Notes under the pieces: generated by a model | The model's input: only the letters and a program-made list of their open reading frames with translations | What the model was told of the DNA's origin: nothing | The model's database searches: none | Made by a program: the position numbers and the translations under genes | DNA from: Burkholderiales bacterium RIFCSPLOWO2_12_FULL_65_40 | GTDB taxonomy: Bacteria > Pseudomonadota > Gammaproteobacteria > Burkholderiales > Burkholderiaceae_C | Reading direction: 5' to 3' | Length of the DNA stretch: 64,000 nt | NCBI GenBank assembly: GCA_001770955.1 | Contig: MESL01000035.1 | Span: forward strand, 62,001 to 126,000 | Part shown: positions 30,508 to 40,041 of the stretch, in pieces | How the letters are laid out: every line of letters begins with the position of its first letter | Position numbering within the stretch: position 1 is the first letter of the stretch

Positions 30508-31385
30508 TGGATTGGGCCTATCTGTTTGAAATCAGCCTCACGGGCATTGCCAGCGGCGGCCTCTACGCCCTGGCGGCACTGGCCTTCGTGATGGTCTACA
30601 AGGCCACCCGCGTGGTGAACATCGCCATTGGCGAAATGCTCATGGTCGGCGCCTACCTGTTCTTCACCTTTTCCTCGATGATGGCGCTGCCGCTGTGGAT
30701 GGCCATCCCGGCTGCCGTGCTCGGCACCGGCCTCCTGGGAGCAGTGATCGAGCGCACCATGATCCGCCCGCTGCTGGGCGAGCCACCCATCTCGGTGTTC
30801 ATGGTCACCGTGGGCCTGGCCTCGGTGCTGGTGGGTCTGGTCGAGATGATCTGGAGCGCCGACCAGCGCCGCCTGCCCGACTTCATGCCCACGCAGCCCA
30901 TCATGGTGGGCGACGCCTTTCTGGCGCCCAAGGTGTTCTGGGGCGCGGTGATCGCGGTGGTGTTCATCGCCGCCGTGCTGCTGGTGTTCCGCTTCTGGCG
31001 CGGCGGCGTGGCGCTGCGTGCCACGGCCAGCGACCAGGCCGCCGCGTATTCGGTCGGCATCAACGTGCCGCGCGTGTTTTCGCTGTCCTGGGTGGCCTCC
31101 GCCATGCTGGCGGCCATCTCCGGGATCATCGTCGGCTCAATCGGCGGCATCTCGTCCAGCATGGGCGTGTTCGGCCTGTCGGTGCTGGTGGTGGTGATCG
31201 TCGGCGGGCTCGACAGCGTGCTCGGCGCACTCATCGGCGGCTTGTGCATCGGCCTGGTCGAAGCCCTGGCCGGCGCCTACCTGGGTGGCGAATACAAGCT
31301 GCTCGCCACCTTCATCGTGCTGGTCGGCATCCTCATGGTGCGCCCCTACGGCCTGTTCGGCACGCACGAAATCGAAAGACTCTGA
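30504..31385 (+). CDS. Branched-chain amino acid-type ABC permease (LivH-like)
   Basis: Multi-TM; GIASGGLYALAALAFVMVYKATRVVNIAIGEM. Confidence 0.93.
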   Translation: MMDWAYLFEISLTGIASGGLYALAALAFVMVYKATRVVNIAIGEMLMVGAYLFFTFSSMMALPLWMAIPAAVLGTGLLGAVIERTMIRPLLGEPPISVFMVTVGLASVLVGLVEMIWSADQRRLPDFMPTQPIMVGDAFLAPKVFWGAVIAVVFIAAVLLVFRFWRGGVALRATASDQAAAYSVGINVPRVFSLSWVASAMLAAISGIIVGSIGGISSSMGVFGLSVLVVVIVGGLDSVLGALIGGLCIGLVEALAGAYLGGEYKLLATFIVLVGILMVRPYGLFGTHEIERL

Positions 31386-32422
31386 TGCGCATCGGAACCC
31401 TCAAGGAAACCTACATCGCCGACGCGGCGCTGTTCGACTCGCGCACGCAAAAGGCGTGGCTGGCCGTGGCCGCCGCGCTGCTCGTGCTGTTCCCCTTCAT
31501 GGCCAGCGACTACTGGCTCTACCTCGCCTGCCTGGTCAGCATCAATGTGGCGAGCAGCGCGGGGCTCAACATCCTCACGGGCTACACCGGGCTGGTCAGC
31601 CTGGGGCAGGCCGCCTTCATGGGCCTGGGCGCCTACACCGTGGCCATCCTGCAGGCCAAGGTGGGCACGCCCTTCCTGCTCAACATCCTGGCGGGCGGCG
31701 TGGTGGCCATGCTCGGCGGCATCGTCGTGGGCGTGCCCTCGCTGCGCGTCAAGGGGCTGTACCTGGCGATTGCCACCATCGCGGCCTCGTTCATCGCGCA
31801 CTTCCTGTTTGCCAACCTGCAGTTCACCGGCGGCACGGGGGGCCTGAGCGTGCCGCCGGCCAGCCTGTTCGGCGTGCCGCTCGACACCTCGTTTCGCCTC
31901 TACTGGCTGATCGTGCCCGTCACCATTCTCATGCTGCTGGGCGCGGCCAACCTGTTCCGCACGCGCATCGGCCGGGCCTTCATCGCCATCCGCGACCGCG
32001 ACATCTCGGCCGAGGTGCTGGGCATTCCGCTGCTGCGCTACAAGCTGCTGTCGTTCGGCCTGTCGTCGTTCTATGCCGGCGTGGCCGGGGGCCTGTGGGC
32101 CTACTTCTTCCGCGTGGTCACGCCCGAGAGCTTTCCGCTGCTCATGTCCATCTTCTTCCTCGCGGCCATCATCGTCGGCGGCATGGGCAGCATCCTCGGC
32201 GGCATCCTCGGCGCCGTCTTCATGACCATGGTGCCCGAGCTGCTCAAGCTGGTGTTCGACCTGCTGCCCAACAGCACCGAATACACGGTGTTCCTGTCAC
32301 CTGTGCGCACCATCATCTTCGGCCTCTTGATCATCGGCTTTCTGGTGTTCGAGCCACATGGCCTGGCCGAAGTGTGGCGGCGCATCCGCCGCTTCTTCCA
32401 CCTGTGGCCCTTCCGCAACTAA
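31385..32422 (+). CDS. Branched-chain amino acid-type ABC permease (LivM-like)
   Basis: GLNILTGYTGLVSLGQAAFMGLGAYT; RAFIAIRDRDISAEVLGI. Confidence 0.93.
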   Translation: MRIGTLKETYIADAALFDSRTQKAWLAVAAALLVLFPFMASDYWLYLACLVSINVASSAGLNILTGYTGLVSLGQAAFMGLGAYTVAILQAKVGTPFLLNILAGGVVAMLGGIVVGVPSLRVKGLYLAIATIAASFIAHFLFANLQFTGGTGGLSVPPASLFGVPLDTSFRLYWLIVPVTILMLLGAANLFRTRIGRAFIAIRDRDISAEVLGIPLLRYKLLSFGLSSFYAGVAGGLWAYFFRVVTPESFPLLMSIFFLAAIIVGGMGSILGGILGAVFMTMVPELLKLVFDLLPNSTEYTVFLSPVRTIIFGLLIIGFLVFEPHGLAEVWRRIRRFFHLWPFRN

Positions 32423-32484
32423 GAACCTGTTCTCAGCCACACCCCGCTTTCCTGCCACCACACCAACCACCGAAGGAGACACGC

Positions 32485-33672
32485 ATGGACCAGCAACGCA
32501 TTTTCACCCGACGCCGCAACCTGATGCTGGGCGCCGCCGCCGCGGGCGCCGCCGCGCTCACGCACCCGCTGTCGGTGCTCGCACAGGGCGCCGAAGACAT
32601 CGTCATCGGCGGTTCCATCCCCATGACGGGCGTGTTCGCCTTCGCGGGCGTAGGCATCAACGCCGGCATCCAGGACTACGTGAAGATCGTCAACGACGCG
32701 GGCGGCATCAAGGGCCGCAAGGTCAAGTACGTGCCCGAAGACACAGGCTACAAGGTTGATGTGTCGGTGGCCGCGTTCAAGAAGATCACCAGCCAGAACA
32801 AGGTCAACGTCTACTACGGCGACTCCACGGGCTTCGCCAAGACCATCAACCCCGAGCTGGACCGCAACGGCAACATCCTGATGGCAGGCGCCTCGTTCGC
32901 CACCGAGCTGAACAACCCGCAGAAATACCCCAACCAGTTCCTGGTGGGCCCCGACTACACCGAGATGTTCGGCATCCTGCTCAAGCACATCGCCAAGGAA
33001 AAGCCCGGTGCCAAGGTGGCCTTCGTGTATTCCGACTCCGAGTTCGGCCGCGACCCCATCGACGAGAGCGAGGCCGAGGCCAAGAAGCTCGGCCTGAACG
33101 TGGTCGTGAAGATCATGACGCCCCCAGGCAGCGTGGACGTCTCGGGCGAGGTCATCAAACTGCGCCGCGCCGCGCCCGACTACACGATCTTCCACGGCTA
33201 CATCCTCGCGCCCATCCCCGAGTTCATCACCCAGGGCAAGCAGCAGGGCATGACCAGCAAATGGATGGGCACCTTCTGGACCATGGACAGCTCCACTGTC
33301 ATGAAGATGGGCCCGGACGGTGACGGCTTCATGGGCGTGATGCCCTTCCGCTACTACTACGACACCGAAAAAGCGCCCATGCTGGAAAAAATCCGCGCCA
33401 TGCGCCCGGAATACCAGAGCACGGCCTACATCCAGGGCTTCGTCGCCACCATGCTGTTCCTCGAATCGGCCAAGCGCTGCCTCGACGCCAACAAGCCGAT
33501 GACGGGCGCCAACCTCAAGGCTGCGCTCAACTCCATCAAGGACTTCGACACCGGCGGCCTGATCGGCGTGCCAATCACCATCCGGGGCAATTCCATCCCC
33601 GTGGGCCGCGTCTACAAGGCCGATATGAAAGCCCAAAAAATGGTGGCCGCCTCCGACTGGATCAAGCTCTGA
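32485..33672 (+). CDS. ABC transporter substrate-binding protein, Tat-like signal
   Basis: TRRRNLMLGAAAAG signal; IVIGGSIPMTGVFAFAG. Confidence 0.92.
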   Translation: MDQQRIFTRRRNLMLGAAAAGAAALTHPLSVLAQGAEDIVIGGSIPMTGVFAFAGVGINAGIQDYVKIVNDAGGIKGRKVKYVPEDTGYKVDVSVAAFKKITSQNKVNVYYGDSTGFAKTINPELDRNGNILMAGASFATELNNPQKYPNQFLVGPDYTEMFGILLKHIAKEKPGAKVAFVYSDSEFGRDPIDESEAEAKKLGLNVVVKIMTPPGSVDVSGEVIKLRRAAPDYTIFHGYILAPIPEFITQGKQQGMTSKWMGTFWTMDSSTVMKMGPDGDGFMGVMPFRYYYDTEKAPMLEKIRAMRPEYQSTAYIQGFVATMLFLESAKRCLDANKPMTGANLKAALNSIKDFDTGGLIGVPITIRGNSIPVGRVYKADMKAQKMVAASDWIKL

Positions 33673-33685
33673 TACTGCTGTTGCC

Positions 33686-34507
33686 ATGACCCAGAAAGCC
33701 ACGGACCACGTCCTCGAAGTCAACAACATCGAGGTCATCTACAACAAGGTCGTGCAGGCCCTGCGAGGCCTGTCGCTGGCCGTGCCGCGCGGCCAGATCG
33801 TGGCGCTGCTGGGCAGCAACGGTGCGGGCAAGTCCACCACGCTCAAGGCGGTATCGGGCCTGCTCGCGCTGGAGGATGGACAGCTCGAGAGCGGCAGCAT
33901 CCTCTTCAACGGGCAGAGCACCGCCGCGCTGGCACCGCAGCAACTGGTGCGCAGCGGGCTCTCGCATGTGATGGAAGGGCGCCGGGTTTTTGAAGACCTG
34001 ACGGTCGAGGAAAACCTGGTCGCCGCCACCTACGCGCTCACGGGCCGCAAAGAGGCGCCCAAGCCCGACTTCGACATCGTCTATAGCTATTTCCCCCGCC
34101 TGCACGAGCGCCGCAAAGGCCTGGCGGGCTATCTGTCGGGCGGCGAACAGCAGATGCTGGCCATCGGCCGCGCGCTCATCGCCCAGCCGCAGCTCATCCT
34201 GCTCGACGAACCCTCGCTGGGCCTCTCTCCCAAGCTGGTCGAAGACATCTTCACCATCATCGCGCGCATCAACGCCGAGCGTGGTACCAGCATGTTGCTG
34301 GTGGAGCAGAACGCCACTGTGGCCCTGGCCGTGGCGCACAGCGGCTACATCATGGAGAACGGCAAGATCGTCATCGACGGAACGGCCGAACGCCTGGCCA
34401 ACGACCCCGACGTGCGCGAGTTCTATCTCGGCATGGGCGGCGGCGGCGAAGCCAAGAGCTTCAAAGACATCAAGCACTACAAGCGTAGAAAGCGCTGGTT
34501 GTCGTAA
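33686..34507 (+). CDS. ABC transporter ATP-binding protein (LivF-like)
   Basis: LLGSNGAGKSTTLKAVSGLLALEDG; YLSGGEQQMLAIGRALIAQPQLILLDEPSLGLSPKLV. Confidence 0.94.
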   Translation: MTQKATDHVLEVNNIEVIYNKVVQALRGLSLAVPRGQIVALLGSNGAGKSTTLKAVSGLLALEDGQLESGSILFNGQSTAALAPQQLVRSGLSHVMEGRRVFEDLTVEENLVAATYALTGRKEAPKPDFDIVYSYFPRLHERRKGLAGYLSGGEQQMLAIGRALIAQPQLILLDEPSLGLSPKLVEDIFTIIARINAERGTSMLLVEQNATVALAVAHSGYIMENGKIVIDGTAERLANDPDVREFYLGMGGGGEAKSFKDIKHYKRRKRWLS

Positions 34508-36333
34508 TGAACATGCAAGCCCTTCCCGAACTCACCCTGCCCCAGATGCTGCGCGAACGCGCACGCCAGGATGCGCAGCGTGTCGCCATCCGGCAAAAAG
34601 ACTTCGGCATCTGGAAGCCCTTCACCTGGGCGCAGTATTTCGAGCGTGCCTGCCACTTCGGCCTGGGCCTGCGCGCCCTGGGCCTGCCCGATGGCGGCCA
34701 TGTCGGCGTGATTTCCGAGAACCGCATCGAGTGGGTACTCACGCAGATGGGTGCGGGCCTGGTGGGCGCCGTCACCGTCGGCGTGTATCCCACCAGCCCC
34801 TCTTCGGAAGTGGCCTACGTGGTGGGCCATGCCGACATCGAAATCATCGTCTGCGAGGACCAGGAACAGACCGACAAGGTGCTCGAAGCCCTGGACGATC
34901 TGCCGCGCCTGAAGAAGATCGTGGTCATGGAAACCAAGGGCCTGCGCAGTTTCGCGCCCGAGGTGCGCGGCCTCATCGTCCCCTTCGACGAGGTGGAGCA
35001 ACTGGGCGCGCAAAGCGGCAAGCTGCAGGACGTGGAGGCCGCGCTGGCCCGCCAGCAGCTGGACGACATCGGGCTGATGATCTACACCTCGGGGTCGACG
35101 GGCAAACCCAAGGGCGCGATGGTGTCCTACCGCAACATCCGTGGCGTGGTGCCCGGCATCGTGGACCGGCTCCAGCTCTCGCAGGACACCACCCACCTGT
35201 CCTACCTGCCGCTGTGCCACGTGGCCGAGCAGATGCTCACCACCTTCGTGCCGGTCTACGTCGGCTCGCAGGTCAACTTCGGCGAATCCATCCGCACCGT
35301 GCAGGAGGATCTGCGCGAGGTGGCACCCACCATGTTCCTGGGCGTGCCGCGCATCTGGGAGAAGATGCACGCCGCCATCAGCATCAAGCTGCAGGAAACC
35401 GGCGGCCTGCGCCGCGCGCTGTTCCGCAAGGCCTACGCCGCCTGCCAGCCGCTGGCCGAAAAGCCCCGTGCGCAATGGAGCATCGGCGACATGTTCACCT
35501 TCACCGCCAGCTACTGGCTGGTGTTCCGCGCGCTGCAGAACTTCATCGGCCTGCGCGAGGCGAAAGTGGCGCTCACGGGCGCGGCGCCCATTCCGCCGGA
35601 CGTGGTGCGCTTCTTCCGCGTGCTCGGCGTGCCGCTGGTCGAGGTCTATGGCCTGACCGAATCGACGGGCATGGTCACAGGCCACCCGCTCGACCATGTG
35701 GTGGTGGGCACCGTGGGCGTGCCCACGCGCGGCGTGGAGTGGCGCATTGCCAAGGGCAGTGACGACGACCTGGGCGGCGAGTTCCAGATCAAGGGCGAGA
35801 TGGTGTTCGCGGGCTACTACAAGAACCCCGAGGCCACGGCGCAAAGCATTGTCAACGGCTGGCTGCACACCGGCGACGTGGTGCGCCTGCAAGACGGCCA
35901 GATCAAGATCGTGGACCGCCTCAAGGACATCATGATCACCGCCGGCGGCAAGAACCTCACGCCGTCCGAGATCGAGAACACGATGAAGGCCAGCCCCTAC
36001 ATCAAGGAGTGCGTCATCGTCGCCGAGGGACGCAAGTTCGTCGGCGCGCTGGTCATGCTCGACTACGAGACCGTGGGCAAATGGGCCGAGGCCCAGCGCA
36101 TCCCGTTCACGCATTTCCGCTCGCTGGTCGAAACGCCGCAGGTGCGCCAGCTCATCGACGCCGAAATTGCCACCGGCAACGCCAAGCTGGCGCAGGTGGC
36201 GCAGATCCGCAAGTTCCATATGCTCACCAAGGAGCTGGACCACGACGACGGCGAAGTCACCGCCACCATGAAGGTGCGGCGCTCCAGCATCTACAAGACC
36301 TACGCGGCCGAGATCGAGGCGCTGTACCGCTGA
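34507..36333 (+). CDS. Long-chain-type AMP-dependent acyl-CoA synthetase
   Basis: MIYTSGSTGKPKGAMVSYRNI; EVYGLTESTGMVT; DIMITAGGKNLTPSEIE. Confidence 0.94.
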   Translation: MNMQALPELTLPQMLRERARQDAQRVAIRQKDFGIWKPFTWAQYFERACHFGLGLRALGLPDGGHVGVISENRIEWVLTQMGAGLVGAVTVGVYPTSPSSEVAYVVGHADIEIIVCEDQEQTDKVLEALDDLPRLKKIVVMETKGLRSFAPEVRGLIVPFDEVEQLGAQSGKLQDVEAALARQQLDDIGLMIYTSGSTGKPKGAMVSYRNIRGVVPGIVDRLQLSQDTTHLSYLPLCHVAEQMLTTFVPVYVGSQVNFGESIRTVQEDLREVAPTMFLGVPRIWEKMHAAISIKLQETGGLRRALFRKAYAACQPLAEKPRAQWSIGDMFTFTASYWLVFRALQNFIGLREAKVALTGAAPIPPDVVRFFRVLGVPLVEVYGLTESTGMVTGHPLDHVVVGTVGVPTRGVEWRIAKGSDDDLGGEFQIKGEMVFAGYYKNPEATAQSIVNGWLHTGDVVRLQDGQIKIVDRLKDIMITAGGKNLTPSEIENTMKASPYIKECVIVAEGRKFVGALVMLDYETVGKWAEAQRIPFTHFRSLVETPQVRQLIDAEIATGNAKLAQVAQIRKFHMLTKELDHDDGEVTATMKVRRSSIYKTYAAEIEALYR

Positions 36334-36401
36334 ATTTGAAGGTTTTCAGGGCTCCAGCGCTTTACCAGCAAGCGCTGGCCGCTCTTGTTTCAGGAGCAAA
36401 T

Positions 36402-37190
36402 ATGACCGCCACCACGCCACCGCCCCTGCTGCTGGAGCGCCACGGCGCCATCGCCACGCTGCGTTTCAACCGCCCCGGCGCGCTCAACGCCATCGACGTG
36501 CCCATGGCCACCGCCTTGCGGGCCGCCGTGCGCTCCTTGGCCCAGGACGACAGCGTGCGCTGCGTGGTGCTGTGCGGCGCGGGCAAGGGCTTCATGGCCG
36601 GGGGCGACCTGGCCACCCTGCGTGCCGACCCCGTGCAGGGCGCGCGCGACCTGCTGGAACCGCTCAACGAAACCGTGGCGCTGCTGGCGCAACTGAACGC
36701 CCCCGTCATCGCCCAGGTGCACGGCGTGGCCGCCGGCGCGGGCCTCTCGCTCATGCTGCAGGCCGACTTCGTGCTGGCCGCCGAGGGCACGCGCTTCAAC
36801 CTGGCCTACATCAACCTCGGCACCAGTTGCGATGTGGGCGCCTCGTGGGCCCTGCCGCGCCTGGTGGGCCTGCGCCGCGCGCTGGAGATTGCAATGCTCG
36901 GCGACACCTACAGCGCCAGCGAAGCCGAACGCCTGGGCCTGGTCAACCGCGTCGTGCCCGCCGCCGAGCTTGACGCCGCCGTGCAGGAACTCGCCCAGCG
37001 CCTGGCCGGCGGCCCCACCCTGGCTTATGGCCACATGCGCCGCCTGATGCGCAACGCTTTCGACCACGACCTGCCTGCGCAACTGGCCGCCGAGGCCGAG
37101 GCCTTCGTAGCCTGTGCGCGCAGCGCCGACCTACCCGAAGGCATAGCAGCCTTTCACGCCAAGCGCCCTGCCGCTTTCCAGGGCCGCTAA
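36402..37190 (+). CDS. Enoyl-CoA hydratase/isomerase family protein
   Basis: LRFNRPGALNAIDVPM; GAGKGFMAGGDL; GVAAGAGLSLMLQADFVLAA. Confidence 0.94.
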   Translation: MTATTPPPLLLERHGAIATLRFNRPGALNAIDVPMATALRAAVRSLAQDDSVRCVVLCGAGKGFMAGGDLATLRADPVQGARDLLEPLNETVALLAQLNAPVIAQVHGVAAGAGLSLMLQADFVLAAEGTRFNLAYINLGTSCDVGASWALPRLVGLRRALEIAMLGDTYSASEAERLGLVNRVVPAAELDAAVQELAQRLAGGPTLAYGHMRRLMRNAFDHDLPAQLAAEAEAFVACARSADLPEGIAAFHAKRPAAFQGR

Positions 37191-37195
37191 TTTCA

Positions 37196-37284
37196 TTTCT
37201 AAACCATCCGTGTCGTTGTTGCTTCGCCTTGCCGTGCTACAGCACTGTCTGCGGCTTCGCGCCTAGACACGAATGATTTAGAAA
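37196..37284. repeat. Palindromic element, family B, inverted copy
   Basis: Arms TTTCTAAACCATCCGTGTC / GACACGAATGATTTAGAAA (17/19 complementary); core 37226-37255 identical to inverse of 20306-20335. Confidence 0.85.
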
Positions 37285-37328
37285 CGGAATAACCTCTTTC
37301 CTTGTTTCATCTTTCCGGAGCCTTCCCC

Positions 37329-38516
37329 ATGACCCACCGTGACGTCTTCGTCGTCAGCACCGCCCGCACCGCCATCGGCACCTTCGGCGGCACGCTGAAA
37401 GACATTCCCAACACCCAGCTCGCCACCACCGCCGTCAAGGCCGCCATTACCCGCTCGGGTCTGGCACCCGACGCCGTGGGCCATGTGGTCATGGGCAACG
37501 TGATCCCCACCGACACCAAGGACGCGTACCTGAGCCGCGTGGCCGCCATCGACGCCGGCTGCCCCATCGAGACGCCCGCCTTCAACGTCAACCGCCTGTG
37601 CGGCTCGGGCCTGCAGGCCATCATTTCGGCCGCGCAGGCCATTGGCTATGGCGACTGCGACGTGGCCGTGGGCGGCGGTTCCGAGTCCATGAGCCGCGGC
37701 CCCTACTTCGATACCGCCGCGCGCTACGGCGCGCGCATGGGTGACGCCAAGAGCATCGACTACATGCTCGGCATCCTGCACGACCCCTGGCAGAAGATGC
37801 ACATGGGCATCACTGCCGAGAACGTGGCCGAGCGCTACAAAATCTCGCGCGAGATGCAGGACCAGCTCGCCCTGGCCAGCCAGCAGCGCGCCGCCGCCGC
37901 CATCGCCGCCGGCTACTTCAAGGAGCAGATCGTCCCCGTCGAAATCGCCACCCGCAAGGGCACCGTGCTGTTCCAGGAAGACGAGCATGTGCGCGCCGCC
38001 ACCACGCTCGACGTGCTGGCCGGCATGAAGCCCGCGTTCAAGAAGGACGGCGGCACGGTGACGGCTGGCAACGCCTCGGGCATCAACGACGGCGCCAGCG
38101 CCGTGGTGCTGGTGGCGGGCGACCGCGTGCAGGCCCTGGGCGTGAAGCCCCTGGCCCGCCTGGTGGGCTACGCGCACGCCGGCGTGGACCCGGCCTACAT
38201 GGGCATCGGCCCGGTGCCCGCCACGCAGAAGGTGCTGCAGCGCACCGGCCTGAAGGTGCAAGACATGGACGTCATCGAAGCCAACGAAGCCTTCGCCGCT
38301 CAGGCCTGCGCCGTGGTGCAGGAGCTGGGCCTGGACCCGGCCAAGGTCAACCCGAACGGCTCTGGCATTTCGCTCGGCCACCCGGTAGGCGCCACCGGTG
38401 CCATCATCACCACCAAGGCGATTGCCGAGCTGCACCGCACGGGCGGGCGCTACGCGCTGGTCACCATGTGCATCGGCGGCGGCCAGGGCATTGCGGCCAT
38501 TTTTGAACGGGTTTGA
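37329..38516 (+). CDS. Acetyl-CoA acetyltransferase (thiolase)
   Basis: NRLCGSGLQAIISAAQ; GHPVGATGAIITTKA; MCIGGGQGIA. Confidence 0.96.
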   Translation: MTHRDVFVVSTARTAIGTFGGTLKDIPNTQLATTAVKAAITRSGLAPDAVGHVVMGNVIPTDTKDAYLSRVAAIDAGCPIETPAFNVNRLCGSGLQAIISAAQAIGYGDCDVAVGGGSESMSRGPYFDTAARYGARMGDAKSIDYMLGILHDPWQKMHMGITAENVAERYKISREMQDQLALASQQRAAAAIAAGYFKEQIVPVEIATRKGTVLFQEDEHVRAATTLDVLAGMKPAFKKDGGTVTAGNASGINDGASAVVLVAGDRVQALGVKPLARLVGYAHAGVDPAYMGIGPVPATQKVLQRTGLKVQDMDVIEANEAFAAQACAVVQELGLDPAKVNPNGSGISLGHPVGATGAIITTKAIAELHRTGGRYALVTMCIGGGQGIAAIFERV

Positions 38517-38518
38517 GT

Positions 38519-38580
38519 CATTTTGGCCTCCAGCGCATATCTAGAAAGCGCTGGCAGCTCTATTTTCAATAGCAAACAAT
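38519..38580. repeat. Interspersed repeat family A copy
   Basis: TTTTGGCCTCCAGCGCATATCTAGAAAGCGCTGGCAGCTCTATTTTCAATAGCAAA. Confidence 0.6.
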
Positions 38581-38588
38581 TCACTGCC

Positions 38589-39755
38589 ATGCTTCCCAAC
38601 CCTTTCCTCAGCGCCGACGAGCAGGCCGAACTGCAGCTCTTCACCGAGTCGCTGGAGCGCTTCTGCGACGCCGAGATCGAACCCCACTACCGCGCCTGGG
38701 AAAAGGCCGGCCGCGTGCCGCGCGAACTGCTGCGCAAGATGGGCGAGAACGGCTACCTCTGCGCCGATGTGCCCGACACCTACGGCGGCCCGGGCGCCAG
38801 CGTGCATTTCTCGTTCGCCGTGGTCGAGGTGCTCTCTCGCCGGGGTTACGGCGGCTTTGTCGGCGGACTGCAGGTGCACAACGACATCATCCCGCCCTAC
38901 CTGCTGCACTGCGGCACCGAGGCGCAGCGCCAGTACTGGCTGCCGCGCATGGCCAGCGGCGAGGCCATCGCCGCCATCGGCATGACCGAGCCCGGCGCGG
39001 GCAGCGACCTCAAGGCCATCCGCACCACCGCCAAACGCGACGGCGACCACTACGTCATCAACGGCAGCAAGATCTTCATCAGCAACGGCCAGAACTGCTA
39101 CCTGCTGGTGCTCGCCGCCAAGACCGACCCGGCCCTGGGCGCCAAGGGCGTGAGCCTGTTCCTGGTGGACGCGGCCACGCCCGGCTTCACGCGCGGCCAG
39201 AACCTTGAAAAAATCGGCCAGCACGCGGGCGACACCTCCGAGCTGTTCTTCAACGACATGCGCGTGCCGGCAGACGCCCTGCTCGGCGGCGTGGAAGGCC
39301 AGGGCTTCGTGCAGATGATGCGCGAGCTGCCGCGCGAGCGCCTCATCATCGGCGTGCAGGCGGTGCACGGCGCCAAGGGGGCTTTGGACGCCACGCTCAA
39401 ATACGTGCAGGAGCGCCAGGCCTTCGGCCAGCCCATCGGCCAGTTCCAAAACACGCGCTTCACGCTGGCCCAATGCGCCAGCGACATCGCCGCCGCCGAG
39501 GCCTTCCTGAACGCCAGCGTGGCCGCCTACCAGCAGGGCCAGCTCACGCCAGAGGCCGTGAGCGCGCTCAAGCTGCACACCACCGAGCTGTTCAGCCGCG
39601 TGGCCGACGCCTGCCTGCAGCTTTTTGGCGGCTACGGTTACATGGCCGAGTACCCGATCTCGCGCTTCTGGACAGACGCGCGCGTGCTGCGCATCTACGG
39701 CGGCACGTCGGAGATCATGAAGGAACTCGTCGCCCGTTCCTTGCTGGGACGCTGA
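38589..39755 (+). CDS. Acyl-CoA dehydrogenase
   Basis: IAAIGMTEPGAGSDLKAIRTTA; YPISRFWTDARVLRIYGGTSEIMKEL. Confidence 0.95.
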   Translation: MLPNPFLSADEQAELQLFTESLERFCDAEIEPHYRAWEKAGRVPRELLRKMGENGYLCADVPDTYGGPGASVHFSFAVVEVLSRRGYGGFVGGLQVHNDIIPPYLLHCGTEAQRQYWLPRMASGEAIAAIGMTEPGAGSDLKAIRTTAKRDGDHYVINGSKIFISNGQNCYLLVLAAKTDPALGAKGVSLFLVDAATPGFTRGQNLEKIGQHAGDTSELFFNDMRVPADALLGGVEGQGFVQMMRELPRERLIIGVQAVHGAKGALDATLKYVQERQAFGQPIGQFQNTRFTLAQCASDIAAAEAFLNASVAAYQQGQLTPEAVSALKLHTTELFSRVADACLQLFGGYGYMAEYPISRFWTDARVLRIYGGTSEIMKELVARSLLGR

Positions 39756-40016
39756 CTAGCGGTAGAAGACTTCCACCGCGCCCTTGAGCGTGATCATCAG
39801 CGGCTTGCCCTTGCGGTCCACCGTCTTGGGCGAGGGCACTTTCACCCAGCCTTCGCTGACGCAGTATTCCTCGACATCGGTGCGTTCCTTGCCGTTGATG
39901 CGGATGCCGATGTCGTGGTCGAACACGGCGCGGACATGGTGGGGACTGCGCGGGTCCACCGAGAGGCGGTCGGGCAATGCGGGACGTTCGGTGGCGGGGG
40001 TCGTGGCTTCGGTCAC
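39756..40016 (-). CDS. DUF3297 family protein
   Basis: PDRLSVDPRSPHHVRAVFDHDIGIRINGKERTDVEEYCVSEGWVKV; proposed GTG start. Confidence 0.8.
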   Translation of the reverse strand: MTEATTPATERPALPDRLSVDPRSPHHVRAVFDHDIGIRINGKERTDVEEYCVSEGWVKVPSPKTVDRKGKPLMITLKGAVEVFYR

Positions 40017-40041
40017 GGAAATTTTCCTGTCGGTCAACGGT

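Noticed and set aside
32419-33738. 439-aa minus-strand ORF opposite the substrate-binding protein gene
   Set aside because: Antisense shadow ORF with no recognisable motif
34477-36243. 588-aa minus-strand ORF opposite the acyl-CoA synthetase
   Set aside because: His/Ala/Gly/Arg-rich shadow frame of a well-supported gene in high-GC DNA
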